DNA of 64,000 nt, taken from the NCBI RefSeq assembly GCF_016862515.1, contig NZ_BONC01000015.1, forward strand, positions 1 through 64,000, in the 5' to 3' direction. Below are positions 41,792 to 50,757 of the stretch, piece after piece. Each line of letters starts with the position of its first letter. The stretch's first letter is position 1. A program made the position numbers and the translations under genes. Source of the DNA: Asanoa iriomotensis (GTDB lineage Bacteria > Actinomycetota > Actinomycetes > Mycobacteriales > Micromonosporaceae). The notes beneath the pieces are model-generated. The model made no database searches. It saw nothing but the letters and a program-made list of their open reading frames with translations, and was not told the DNA's origin.

Positions 41792-43348
41792 ATGTCGATG
41801 AAGACTGCCCGCCGGCTGCTCGCCGGTCTCGCGGTCGCCGGTGCGTTCGTCGCCGCGAGCGCGCTTCCCGCCGCCGCCCAGGCAGCCCCCAACCTGCAAC
41901 TGAGCGCGTACGACGCGCTCGTGGCGCCGGACGCCTTCATCAGCTCGAACGTGTGGCTGGGCACCGATGACGAGTTGGAAGGCCCGGTCTCCCTCACGGT
42001 CGACACGTCGGACCTCAACGGTGCGAGCATCGACTGGTCGGTCAGCGGCTCCGACTGGCTCTGCTCGCCCGAGTCCGCCACGGTGACGCGCTGCGACCGG
42101 CCGGTCGGCCAGGACGAGACGTTCGGCGTGGGCTTCTACTACACCGTCGCGGGCAAGGCGGACGCGGAGGTCGGCACCGAAGGCAGCATCAGCTTCGCCG
42201 TCGAGGTCGACGGCGCCACGGCGACCGCGAAGTCGGCCGTCACCATCGCCGAGGCGAGCGACCTCTCCACCGGCGGGCTCGACGAGAACGGTGAGCCGCC
42301 GACGCTGAACGCCACCGGCGAACCGGGCGGCCTCGCCAAGGCCAACGCCCCCGTCTCCAACGTCGGCAAGTCCACGGTGGAAGGTGCGCGGCTCGTCATC
42401 TCGCCCGACTACCGCACCGCCTACGCGGGCAACTTCTCGAACTGCACGAACTACGAGTTCGCCTTCGCCGTCTGCGAGTTCGACGAGCCGCTGGAGCCGG
42501 GGAAGAACTACCGCCTCTCCGAGGACATCCCGTACTCCATCGACAAGCTCGCCCGCACCGGCGCGGTCTACACCACGTACACGGACTGGTGGGTCGAGGG
42601 CGACTGGAAGCTGGTCGAGAAGTCCTGGATCGAGAACGCCGGTGGTGAGCCCCAGCAGGGCACGGGTGAGCGGCTGCGCCTCGAAGAGGTGGCCAACGCC
42701 CGGCGCGCGCCGCAGACCGACGTCACCCCTTACGACAGCTTCCAGCAGGTCAAGATCACGGTGGGCGGCGACAACCACGTCGACATGGCCGCGGTCGGCG
42801 CCACCGCTTCCGGCGCCGTCGGCGCGACCGTCACGGTGAAGCCGGGCATCGACAACCTCGGCCCGGCCTATCTGGAGTCCCCGGAGGAGATGCCGACGAA
42901 GCCGGCCGTGCGGATCACCGTGCCCGAGGGTGCGACCGTGGTCGAGGCGCCGTGGGACTGCGCCCCCTTCACCGAGGGCGGCACCTGGCCCGCCGACGAG
43001 GACGCGTGGGGCAAGGCGGGCGCGCGCGAGTACGGCTGCCTGGTCTGGGACGTGTTCCCGGGGAACCCGTACGAGTTCGAGTTCAAGCTGAAGATCGACC
43101 AGGTGGTCGAGAACGCGGTCGGCACGATCACCGCCAAGATCGACGGTGACCCGAACGCCGCGAACGACACCGCCGAGATCGTGCTCAACAGCACCGGTGA
43201 CGGCGGCGGCAGCGGTGGCGGCGACGGCGGCGGCCTGCCCGTCACCGGCCCGCAGGCGACGCTGATCGCCGGCGCGGGCGTGCTGCTCGTGGGCGCCGGC
43301 GCGGCCTTCGTGCTGGTCCGACGCCGCCGGACGCGCTTCGTCGCCTGA
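41792..43348 (+). CDS. LPxTG-anchored surface protein A
   Basis: A 518-aa exported wall protein. The signal peptide (LLAGLAVAGAFVAASALPAAA) ends near residue 33. The ectodomain has Ig-like or CARDB-like repeats (VTIAEASDL, PVSNVGKSTVEGARLVI) and six Cys in pairs. After a Gly-rich linker (DGGGSGGGDGGG) comes the sortase signal LPVTG, a membrane helix and the tail RRRRTRFVA. ATG at 41792 follows AAGGAAC. It is a paralogue of the next gene, with the same cysteine pattern and identical tail. A structural or adhesive surface role is inferred. Confidence 0.85.
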   Translation: MSMKTARRLLAGLAVAGAFVAASALPAAAQAAPNLQLSAYDALVAPDAFISSNVWLGTDDELEGPVSLTVDTSDLNGASIDWSVSGSDWLCSPESATVTRCDRPVGQDETFGVGFYYTVAGKADAEVGTEGSISFAVEVDGATATAKSAVTIAEASDLSTGGLDENGEPPTLNATGEPGGLAKANAPVSNVGKSTVEGARLVISPDYRTAYAGNFSNCTNYEFAFAVCEFDEPLEPGKNYRLSEDIPYSIDKLARTGAVYTTYTDWWVEGDWKLVEKSWIENAGGEPQQGTGERLRLEEVANARRAPQTDVTPYDSFQQVKITVGGDNHVDMAAVGATASGAVGATVTVKPGIDNLGPAYLESPEEMPTKPAVRITVPEGATVVEAPWDCAPFTEGGTWPADEDAWGKAGAREYGCLVWDVFPGNPYEFEFKLKIDQVVENAVGTITAKIDGDPNAANDTAEIVLNSTGDGGGSGGGDGGGLPVTGPQATLIAGAGVLLVGAGAAFVLVRRRRTRFVA

Positions 43349-43356
43349 GCCAATCC

Positions 43357-43394
43357 AGATCATGGACCCCGCCGGCCGGCGGGGTCCATGATCT
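43357..43394. terminator. 38-bp perfect palindrome between LPxTG genes
   Basis: A perfect palindrome with arm AGATCATGGACCCCGCCGG and no loop begins 8 bp after the first LPxTG gene stop and ends 17 bp before the second gene's ATG. A GGAGG ribosome-binding site follows it. It may terminate or attenuate, leaving a fraction of read-through to the paralogue, or bind a regulator as DNA. Confidence 0.7.
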
Positions 43395-43411
43395 CTTCAC
43401 GGAGGACACCC

Positions 43412-44923
43412 ATGTCGATGACCACCGCCCGCCGGTTGCTCGCCGGTCTCGCGGCCGCCGGCGCGTTCGTCGCCGCGACCGCCCTTCCCGCCCACGCCGC
43501 GCCGGGCATCGAGATCGACACGGCCGACCTGCTCGTCGCGCCGGATTTCAGCGCCGGAGGCGAGCTGCGCGTCCGCGGCCAGACGGGCGTGACCGGCGAG
43601 ATCTCGGTGGTGATCGACTCCACCGCGCTCGACGTCGCGGACGTCGACGTGAGCGGTTCCGGCTGGGACTGCGACGTGCCGCGGGGCACGATGATCCGCT
43701 GCGTGGTCCAGGCGAACGAGAACACCTACTTCGAGACGCTCCGCTACCAGGTGTACGGCCACCCGGGCGCGGCGCTTGGCAGCACGGGCACGATCGCGTT
43801 GACCGCTTCGAACGATGGCACCACGGTGTCGGGCAACTCGGTCGTCACGATCGCGCAGGCGAGCAACCTCGCCGCCGGTCCGCCGGTCGCGGTGACCGCC
43901 GACCCCGGCGGCGTCGCCACGGCCAACCAGCCGGTGTCCAACGTCGGCGGGTCCACGGTGGAGGGTTCGGTCCTCGTCCTCTCGCCGTTGTCGTCCCGCA
44001 CGCGCTACCGCGGCGACTTCGGCAACTGCGTCAACTACGGCGACTATTTCGTCGTGTGCGCGTTCTCGCAGCCGCTCGAGGCGGGCCGGAACTACGCGCT
44101 GTCCGACGAGCTTCCGTACGCGGTCGACCGGCTCGCCCGCACCGGCGCCGTGTTCCACGTGGCCTCGACGTGGTACACCGAGGCAGACTGGGACCTGATC
44201 AAGGACTCCTGGATCGGCGGCGGCGTACCGGCCACGCCCGGCGCCGGAGCTGCGGTGCGCCTCGAAGAGACGGCCAACGCCCGCCGGGCGCCGCAGACCG
44301 ACACGGACATCAGCGACAACTCGTCGTCCGTCGACATCACGGTCGGCGGAAACCAGCCGGTCGACCTCGCCGCCACGGGCGGCACCATCCCCCAGGACAC
44401 CATCGACCCCGAGGGCATCGCGTTCGACCCGGCCTTCCGCAACCTCGGACCGGCCATCCTGGAGCAGCAGCCCCAGCAGGACGAGCCGATCGTGCGGATC
44501 GTCTTCCCGGAGGGCGTCGTCGGCGGGGCGTCGACGGAGTGCGCGCCGTACTCGTCGGGCGACCCGTGGCCACCGGCGCCGGAGGCCTTCGGCCGCGGCG
44601 GCGCACGCGAGTACGGCTGCCTGGTCTTCGGCGACGTAAACCCGGGCGACACGGTCTTCTACTCGTTCCTGCTCCGAATCGAACGCGTGGTCCCGGGCGC
44701 GAAGGGCATGATCACGGTCAAGGTCGCCGGCGACTCGAACCCGGCCAACGACTCGGCCGAGATCGTCCTGGGCCCGGCACCTGGCGGTGGCGGCGGCGGT
44801 GGTGGCCTGCCGGTCACGGGCCCGGTGGCAACGGTGATCGGCAGCGTCGGCGCCCTCCTGATCGCCGCGGGCGCGACCGGCTTCATCCTGTTCCGCCGCC
44901 GCCGAACGCGCTTCGTCGCCTGA
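43412..44923 (+). CDS. LPxTG-anchored surface protein B (paralogue of A)
   Basis: A 503-aa exported wall protein homologous end-to-end to the preceding gene. The signal peptide is LLAGLAAAGAFVAATALPAH. Matching segments include PVSNVGGSTVEGSVLVLS, the NCVNY and YGCLVF Cys contexts, and EETANARRAPQTD. The end has a Gly linker, LPVTG, a membrane helix and RRRRTRFVA. ATG at 43412 follows GGAGG. The two genes arose by tandem duplication and have diverged widely in the ectodomain, so they may form a pair or be exchanged in response to conditions. A terminator follows. Confidence 0.85.
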   Translation: MSMTTARRLLAGLAAAGAFVAATALPAHAAPGIEIDTADLLVAPDFSAGGELRVRGQTGVTGEISVVIDSTALDVADVDVSGSGWDCDVPRGTMIRCVVQANENTYFETLRYQVYGHPGAALGSTGTIALTASNDGTTVSGNSVVTIAQASNLAAGPPVAVTADPGGVATANQPVSNVGGSTVEGSVLVLSPLSSRTRYRGDFGNCVNYGDYFVVCAFSQPLEAGRNYALSDELPYAVDRLARTGAVFHVASTWYTEADWDLIKDSWIGGGVPATPGAGAAVRLEETANARRAPQTDTDISDNSSSVDITVGGNQPVDLAATGGTIPQDTIDPEGIAFDPAFRNLGPAILEQQPQQDEPIVRIVFPEGVVGGASTECAPYSSGDPWPPAPEAFGRGGAREYGCLVFGDVNPGDTVFYSFLLRIERVVPGAKGMITVKVAGDSNPANDSAEIVLGPAPGGGGGGGGLPVTGPVATVIGSVGALLIAAGATGFILFRRRRTRFVA

Positions 44924-44935
44924 CGTTCTCGAACC

Positions 44936-44971
44936 ACGGAACCCGCCGACCACCCAGCCGGCGGGTTCCGT
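44936..44971 (+). terminator. terminator after LPxTG gene pair
   Basis: A 13-bp perfect inverted repeat (arm ACGGAACCCGCCG) with a 10-nt loop starts 13 bp after the second LPxTG stop and is followed by TCGTTCC. It ends the pair's transcript. Confidence 0.78.
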
Positions 44972-44995
44972 CGTTCCGGCCAGACGACAGTGGCG

Positions 44996-45330
44996 GCGGT
45001 AGCTGCTGGCCAGAAGGCGCGTGCGCGGGTTCGTCGGTTGGCCAGCTCGGTCGTTGGTGAAACAGGTTCGTGGTCTGACCCTTCTGGACCGCGGAGTCGC
45101 CCTCCGTCCGGTCGGCGGTAGCCGCTGGCTACGACGCCGGAGGTCCGTGGGTTAGTCCGTGTCGCTGGTGAACCAGGTTTATCGTCTGACCTTTCCCCGA
45201 CTGCGGGATTTGTCGGTTCGTCAGGACGGGCCGCGGTAGCTGCTGGCTACCAGGCGGAAGCGTGGCGCGTCGGTGGGCCAGTTCGTGTCGTCGGTGAACC
45301 ACGACAGTGCGTAGGCACGGCCTGGTTCGG
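44996..45330. repeat. three ~118-bp degenerate tandem copies of the kinase 3' end
   Basis: The sequence GCGGTAG[CT][TC]GCTGGC recurs at 44996, 45115 and 45233, a period of 119 and 118 bp. It is followed each time by a related stretch that includes GGTGAA.CAGGTT or GGTGAACCACGA. The third copy is the coding 3' end of the protein kinase gene (45221); the first two lie downstream of its stop and are decayed, with in-frame stops. This accounts for most of the 297-bp space after the LPxTG pair. Confidence 0.65.
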
Positions 45331-46657
45331 TTGTGACCGTGATGCGGCGGGCGTGTCTCGGCTGGGCGGCGTTCCAGGTGAACTCCCAGTCGGCGCCGCC
45401 CTCCGCCGCGCGGACCGGGCCGATCCGCAGCCGGGCGTAGCCCGGTAGGGCGCCGGCCGCGGACTCCTGTCCGCGCCACAGATCGGCCGGGTCCGCGGTC
45501 GGGCGTATCGCCGGGTCGACCGCCAGGGTCGCCGTGCCCCGGGGGGCGCGGAAGCAGACCGCGTCGCCGGCGGCGAAGCGGGACCAGCCGACCGGCACCG
45601 CCACCGTGAAGCCCACTTCGTCCGTGTGCCACCGCCAGCCCTGCGGCAGCGCGAACGCCCCGGTCTCCGCGTCGGGTGCGGTCGCGGCTGGGTCGGGCTT
45701 CGCGTCGAGGCAGGCGTGGGCGGAGGGTGGCGGGGCCGGCGGGCTCGACGGCAGGGCGACCGCGGCGGCGGTGCCGGCCGAGGCGAGCGTCAACGCCGCC
45801 GCGCCCACCACGACGGCCCGCCAGTGGCGGCGGTTTCGGCGCGGGATCTCGCCCTCCGCCACGGCCGCCAGCAGCCGGCGGGTCTCGTCGGACCGGGCCC
45901 GGATCGCCGGGTCGCGCTCCAGCAGCCGCAGGATCGCCGGGGCCAGCGGGCCGGCGCGCTTCGTCGGGTCGGGTGGGCCGACCGCCAGGGCCGTCAGGGT
46001 GGCGACCACTGTGGAGCGGTGGAACGGGCCGACGCCTTCGACGAGTGCGTACAAGGTGGCGCCCAGCGACCACAGGTCGCATTCCATCGTGGACAGGCCG
46101 CGCCGCGCGGCCTCCGGGGCCACGAAGTCCGGCGAGCCCAGGACCTGGTCCGGGACCGTGACGCCGCCCTCGGCGACGACTGCCAGGCCGAAGTCGGTGA
46201 GTACCACGCGGCCGTCATCGGCCAGCAGGATGTTCTGTGGCTTGACGTCCCGGTGGATCACGCCGGCCCGGTGTGCGGCGTCGAGGGCGGCGAGGATCTC
46301 CAGGCCCAGCCGGGCGGTCTCGGCCGGGTCGAACGGTCCGCGTTCCACGAGCACGTCGTGCAGCGACCTGGCCGGAACGTACTCCATGATGATCCATGGT
46401 CTGTCCGTGCGGATCACGTCGAGGACGGCGACCACGTTGGGGTGCCGCAGCCGGGACGCCGCCTGTGCCTCACGCAGCGTCGCCCGCCAGCGGTCCTCGG
46501 CCGTGGCGGTCGGCAGCCATGCCGGCGACAGGATCTCCTTGACCGCGACCGGACGGCCGAGGATCCGGTCGTGTCCGCGCCAGACGCGCCCCATGCCGCC
46601 GGTGCCGATGACGTCTTCGAGGACGTACCGGTCGGCGAGTACGGTTTCGGCGGTCAC
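45221..46657 (-). CDS. Ser/Thr protein kinase (PknB-like) with extracellular domain
   Basis: A 478-aa membrane kinase. The glycine loop is VIGTGGMGRVWRG, the ATP Lys is in VAVKEIL, the catalytic loop is HRDVKPQNILL and the activation segment starts DFGLAV. A membrane helix (VVVGAAALTLASAGTAAAVA) follows at about 298, then an extracellular domain of about 155 residues (HTDEVGFTVAVPVGWSRF) instead of PASTA repeats. It is probably a sensor kinase of envelope or solute state. GTG at 46657 is a weak start. It is divergent from the GT39-like gene, and its 3' end is duplicated downstream. Confidence 0.9.
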   Translation of the reverse strand: MTAETVLADRYVLEDVIGTGGMGRVWRGHDRILGRPVAVKEILSPAWLPTATAEDRWRATLREAQAASRLRHPNVVAVLDVIRTDRPWIIMEYVPARSLHDVLVERGPFDPAETARLGLEILAALDAAHRAGVIHRDVKPQNILLADDGRVVLTDFGLAVVAEGGVTVPDQVLGSPDFVAPEAARRGLSTMECDLWSLGATLYALVEGVGPFHRSTVVATLTALAVGPPDPTKRAGPLAPAILRLLERDPAIRARSDETRRLLAAVAEGEIPRRNRRHWRAVVVGAAALTLASAGTAAAVALPSSPPAPPPSAHACLDAKPDPAATAPDAETGAFALPQGWRWHTDEVGFTVAVPVGWSRFAAGDAVCFRAPRGTATLAVDPAIRPTADPADLWRGQESAAGALPGYARLRIGPVRAAEGGADWEFTWNAAQPRHARRITVTTEPGRAYALSWFTDDTNWPTDAPRFRLVASSYRGPS

Positions 46658-46735
46658 AGCTGTGGTTCGGTGCCGCCGCGGGGTCGGATTGGTGGGGGAT
46701 CCCGCCGGGGCCGCCGGACCGCTAGCGTCGTGCAC

Positions 46736-48184
46736 GTGGACGACACGGGGGAGGGCCGGCCACCCGTCGCATGGGGTCCGGTCGGTGGGGTCGCGGTGCT
46801 GCTCGGCGTGCTGGTCGCGGCCACGAGCAACGCCTATGGCTACCACCGGGACGAGCTGTACTTCCGGCTCCTCGGCGAGCATCCGGCCTGGGGCTACGTC
46901 GACCAGCCGCCGCTGACGCCGCTGCTCGCCCGGCTGACGACCGCGGTCTTCGGCGACCACCTGTGGGCGCTGCGCGTCCCGGGCTCGCTGGCGGTCGTCG
47001 CGACCGCGATCCTGACGGCGCTGCTCGCCCGCGAGCTCGGCGGCCGCACCGGTGCGCAGGTGTTGGCGGCGCTCGGCGCGGCGGGCACCTTCCCGTTGGT
47101 CTTCGGCCACGTGCTGTTGACGGCGACGGTCGACCTGGTGGTCGTGGCGGCGGTGCTGCTGTTCGTGGTGCGGGCGCTGCGCGGCGACCCGCGCTGGTGG
47201 CTGGCGGCGGGGCTCGGGGTGGGCATCGGGCTCTACAACAAACACCTGGTGGTGCTGACACTGGTGGCGATCGGCATCGCCCTGGCGGTGGTCGGCCCGC
47301 GCGAGGTGCTGGTCTCGCGGTGGCTCTGGGCTGGTGTCGCGGTGGCGGTCGTCGTCGGCGCGCCGAACATCGTCTACCAGATCGCCCATGACTGGCCGCA
47401 GCTGAAGATGGCGGAGGCGATCCGCGAGGACAAGGGCGCGGATTCCCGGGTGCTGTTCGCGCCCCTCCAACTGGCGGCGATCGGGATGTTCTTCGTGCCG
47501 GTCTGGGTCGCCGGCCTGGTCCGGCTGTGGCGGCTGCGCGGGTTGCGGGCGCTGGCTGTGGCGTACCCGGTCCTCTGTGTCCTGGTGCTCGTCACCGGCG
47601 GCCAGCCTTACTACACGCTGGGTCTGGTGCTGGCGCTGTTCGCGGCGGGCTGCCCGGTGGCGGTGCGCTGGCCTCGACTGTTGGTCGGCGCGGGCGTCGC
47701 CGCCAACGTGGCCGTGTCGGCGGTGTTCGCGCTGCCGCTGCTGCCGGTCGCGGTGCTGGCGCGCACACCGATCGCGGACATCAACCAGGGCACGAGCGAT
47801 CAGATCGGCTGGCCGGTGTACGTGGACCAGATCACCTCCGTCTACGCGGCGCTGCCCCCGTCGGACCAGGAGCACACGGTGATCCTGACGGCCAACTACG
47901 GTGAGGCGGGCGCGCTGTCCCGCTTCGGGGTCGGACTTCCCGCTGTCTATAGTGGACACAACGAGCTGTGGTATCGCGCCCGGCCGCCGGACTCCACTGT
48001 GGTGGTGATCGCGGTCGGCTACGGTGACCCGCTGGGCGCGCTGTTCGGGTCGTGCCAGGTCGCGCGGGACCTCGACAACGGGGTGGACATCCCGAACGAG
48101 GAACAGGACAACGATGTACGCGTCTGCCGCGACCCGATCGCCTCGTGGTCGTCCCTGTGGCCGAGGCTGCAGCACTTCTCCTGA
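46736..48184 (+). CDS. membrane glycosyltransferase, GT39/ArnT-like
   Basis: A 482-aa polytopic protein with about 10-12 helices. The first external loop has the family's acidic motif YHRDELYFRLLGEHPAWGY followed by VDQPPLTPLLARL. This type transfers sugar from a polyprenyl-phosphate donor to a protein or lipid acceptor outside the membrane. The C-terminal extracellular part includes YGEAGALSRFG. The start is GTG at 46736; one at 46730 is equally likely. It is divergent from the kinase, 78 bp apart. Confidence 0.85.
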   Translation: MDDTGEGRPPVAWGPVGGVAVLLGVLVAATSNAYGYHRDELYFRLLGEHPAWGYVDQPPLTPLLARLTTAVFGDHLWALRVPGSLAVVATAILTALLARELGGRTGAQVLAALGAAGTFPLVFGHVLLTATVDLVVVAAVLLFVVRALRGDPRWWLAAGLGVGIGLYNKHLVVLTLVAIGIALAVVGPREVLVSRWLWAGVAVAVVVGAPNIVYQIAHDWPQLKMAEAIREDKGADSRVLFAPLQLAAIGMFFVPVWVAGLVRLWRLRGLRALAVAYPVLCVLVLVTGGQPYYTLGLVLALFAAGCPVAVRWPRLLVGAGVAANVAVSAVFALPLLPVAVLARTPIADINQGTSDQIGWPVYVDQITSVYAALPPSDQEHTVILTANYGEAGALSRFGVGLPAVYSGHNELWYRARPPDSTVVVIAVGYGDPLGALFGSCQVARDLDNGVDIPNEEQDNDVRVCRDPIASWSSLWPRLQHFS

Positions 48185-48243
48185 GGGCCACGCGTGAGGT
48201 TTTGGTCCTCCACCGGGCGCGCCGAGGTCCGTACGTTGGCAGC

Positions 48244-48984
48244 ATGATCATTGCGCACCTGAGCGACATCCACGTCGACGACGGGGAGCGCAGCCGGCGT
48301 CGCGTCGAACAGGTCGTTCGCGAGCTCGGCGGGCTGCGGACGCCGCCGGACGTGGTGCTGGTGACGGGAGACATCGCGGACCACGGCACGGAGGCGGAGT
48401 ACGCGCTGGCCCGTGAGCTGCTCGCGTTGCCCGCTCCGGTGTTGCTGTGCCCGGGCAACCATGACGCCCGCGGTGCGTACCGCAAGGTGATGCTGGACGA
48501 GCCGCCGAGCGACACGCCGATCAACCGCGCCCACCGCATCGGCGGGGCGCTGTTCGCGATGTGCGACTCGAGCATCCCGGGCCGCCACGACGGTGTGCTC
48601 GCCGCGGAGACCCTCGACTGGCTCGACGCGGAGCTGACGGCCGCCGCGGACCTGCCGGCTTTCGTCTGCTTCCACCACCCGCCGACCGTGCTGGGCGTGC
48701 CCTACGTCGACCGCATCCGGCAGTTCGCCACGGAGCGGCTGGCCGAGGTGGTCGGCGCACACCCCAACGTGGTGGCCCTCCTCTGCGGCCACGCCCATAC
48801 GCCTGCCGCCAGCATCTTCGCGGGCCGGCCATTGCTGGTCGCGCCCGGCGTGGTGTCGACGATCAGGCTGCCGTTCGAGCCCGCCGCGGCGCCGATCGAC
48901 GAGGACCTGCCGCCGATGTTGGCCTACCACGTCCTCGACGAGGACCGCCGCCTCGCCACCCACTACCGGGTCGTCCCAACCTAG
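48244..48984 (+). CDS. metallophosphoesterase (CpdA/class III phosphodiesterase-like)
   Basis: A 246-aa calcineurin-like phosphoesterase. Metal-site motifs in order are DIHVDDG, VTGDIADHG, GNHDARG, CFHHPPTV and GHAHTPA. The set is complete. CpdA relatives hydrolyse cyclic AMP or other phosphodiesters in the cytoplasm. ATG at 48244 is 59 bp after the glycosyltransferase stop, so co-transcription is possible. Confidence 0.92.
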   Translation: MIIAHLSDIHVDDGERSRRRVEQVVRELGGLRTPPDVVLVTGDIADHGTEAEYALARELLALPAPVLLCPGNHDARGAYRKVMLDEPPSDTPINRAHRIGGALFAMCDSSIPGRHDGVLAAETLDWLDAELTAAADLPAFVCFHHPPTVLGVPYVDRIRQFATERLAEVVGAHPNVVALLCGHAHTPAASIFAGRPLLVAPGVVSTIRLPFEPAAAPIDEDLPPMLAYHVLDEDRRLATHYRVVPT

Positions 48985-49322
48985 TGTCTCGGGGTTCTCA
49001 GCCGTGCGGCCCGAGGGCCTCGTAGTAGATCCTCGAATTGTCCGGACGCTTCCCCTGGTCGGACCGCTGTCAAGTGGGCGGCAGGGCCCAGGGAGTCCGG
49101 CCACCATGTCGTCGTTGGTTCCGCCGTCGACGGCATCGAGGACGCCACGGCGAGTGATCCGGTCGGCCTGCGTCTGAGGCGTGACCCGCAGGCGGCACAG
49201 GATGTCCGGGGGCGTTCGGGATGGTTGCCGCGTAGCGCTGCCACTGCTGACGCGTCACCACGACCCCGGCTGGCAGGCGAGGTGACCGCTGGCGTGGTCC
49301 CGGCGTGATGTAGACCTTAGGC
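48985..49322. other. 338-bp stretch without a clear gene
   Basis: No intact gene is supported. On the minus strand the three frames contain plausible protein-like pieces that change frame: [15 protein letters not shown] with VVVTRQQWQRYAATIPN, then ILCRLRVTPQTQADRITRRG with GTNDDMVAGLPGP, then HLTAVRPGEASGQFEDLLRG. This may be a small frameshifted remnant or chance high-GC coding bias. The divergent promoter of the next gene must lie at the right end. Confidence 0.4.
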
Positions 49323-50618
49323 GTGGAAACCGAGGGTAGGCGAAAGGGCCCGGACCGGCGCGGATCGGCCGTGTTCGCCGGTGCGATCGGTGCGCTCGCC
49401 GGCGTGGCGCTGACGGCTGGTTGGGGCACCACCGCGATCGTCATCGGCGGGGTGGCCGGCGCCGCGGTGCTCGCGGCCGCCGACGTGGTCGCGCGGACCC
49501 TTCAGAAGCCCGGCGAGATTCCGGCGCTCTGGTCCCGCATCGTCATGAGCGCCGCGCTCGTCGCCCCGCTCGGCTGGGTGGTGGGCCGGCTGACCGGGCT
49601 CGGCCCCGTCGTCGTCGGTGTTCTCGCCGGGGCGCTCGTCGGGCTGTTGGGCATCCGGCCACACAAGGTCGTGCTCGGGCCGCTGCTCGGCGCCGGGGTC
49701 GGTTGGGCGCTGGGTGCGCTCTGGGGCGATGTGCCGGCCGCGGTGGTCGCCGCCGTGACGGTGGTCGTCTTCCGTACCACCTCCGCTTTGATCTTCCGCG
49801 ACGCCCAGGTGAGCCTGCTCGCGGAGGACGTCGATCCGGCGGACCTGCCGTTCGTCGTGCCGCTCGAGGCCCGCAGCCGCTACGTCGGCACCGGCTACGT
49901 GCGCGAGTTGGCGGCGGTCGTGGGCGGCGACTACCACCCCGCCACCCCCGACATCGGTATCGTCGCCAGCCTCGACGACCTGGCCGGCCCCGCGTTCGCT
50001 CCAGGTGGGGTGGATCCGCGGGTGCGGGAGTTCTACGAGCACACGACCCGCTTCGCGCTCGACATCGTGCCGCAGTGGCGACTGTGGGTGCGTCCGGGCT
50101 ACCTGCTCTACCGCACGGTGGTGGCGCGGCCGCTCGGCCAGGCGAACGTGCCGATGAACCAGCGCGAGACCCAGCGCGGCATCCTGAGCCGGATCGACAC
50201 CATCACGCGCCGGGAGGACGCGACGGTCAGCGTCCGGGGTTGGATCCGGTCGTTCGCCGACACCGACGAGCCGATCTACGTCGGCATCTACACCACCTAT
50301 CGACACAAGGACAGCGGGTACGTGAGCGTCGGCTTCCCGCTGCCCCAAGCGAGTTTCACGGCGACGCTGGAACCTCGGACCCGTCCCGACGGCGGGCTGA
50401 CGTTGACCAGCCGCGGACAGGGCGACCAGCCCGGCCACTACCTGACGTACGTCGACGCGGAGACCCGACGGCTGACGGCATTGAGCGTGCACGGTTTCGC
50501 GGAGCGGCTCGATGTCTTCGTCACCGCGGACGGAGACCTGGTCGCGGACCACGCCTTCAGCGTCTTCGGCCTACCGTTCCTAGTCCTCCACTACCGCATG
50601 CACCGCAAACCCGCCTGA
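49323..50618 (+). CDS. conserved membrane protein, unknown function
   Basis: A 431-aa protein. The first 170 residues hold five or six membrane helices ([48 protein letters not shown]). The remaining 260 residues form a soluble domain with [40 protein letters not shown] and [20 protein letters not shown]. The soluble part looks conserved and strand-rich, perhaps lipid- or polyketide-related, but I recognise no named family. GTG start is at 49323. No operon partner is present. Confidence 0.6.
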   Translation: METEGRRKGPDRRGSAVFAGAIGALAGVALTAGWGTTAIVIGGVAGAAVLAAADVVARTLQKPGEIPALWSRIVMSAALVAPLGWVVGRLTGLGPVVVGVLAGALVGLLGIRPHKVVLGPLLGAGVGWALGALWGDVPAAVVAAVTVVVFRTTSALIFRDAQVSLLAEDVDPADLPFVVPLEARSRYVGTGYVRELAAVVGGDYHPATPDIGIVASLDDLAGPAFAPGGVDPRVREFYEHTTRFALDIVPQWRLWVRPGYLLYRTVVARPLGQANVPMNQRETQRGILSRIDTITRREDATVSVRGWIRSFADTDEPIYVGIYTTYRHKDSGYVSVGFPLPQASFTATLEPRTRPDGGLTLTSRGQGDQPGHYLTYVDAETRRLTALSVHGFAERLDVFVTADGDLVADHAFSVFGLPFLVLHYRMHRKPA

Positions 50619-50757
50619 CAGAGCGCGAGGCGGCGGCCCAGGAAGCCGAACCCGCAACAGCCAGGGTCGTTTGTCCTAGGATGCTCTAGGCGACGTGCCG
50701 GCAGTCGCAAGGAGGAGAGCGGCGCCGACGCCGAGACGGGTGTGTTCGGCCGCGGGC

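Noticed and set aside
41738-44953. Long minus-strand open frames opposite the LPxTG genes
   Set aside because: Both sense genes have signal peptides, LPVTG anchors and ribosome-binding sites; the antisense frames have none.
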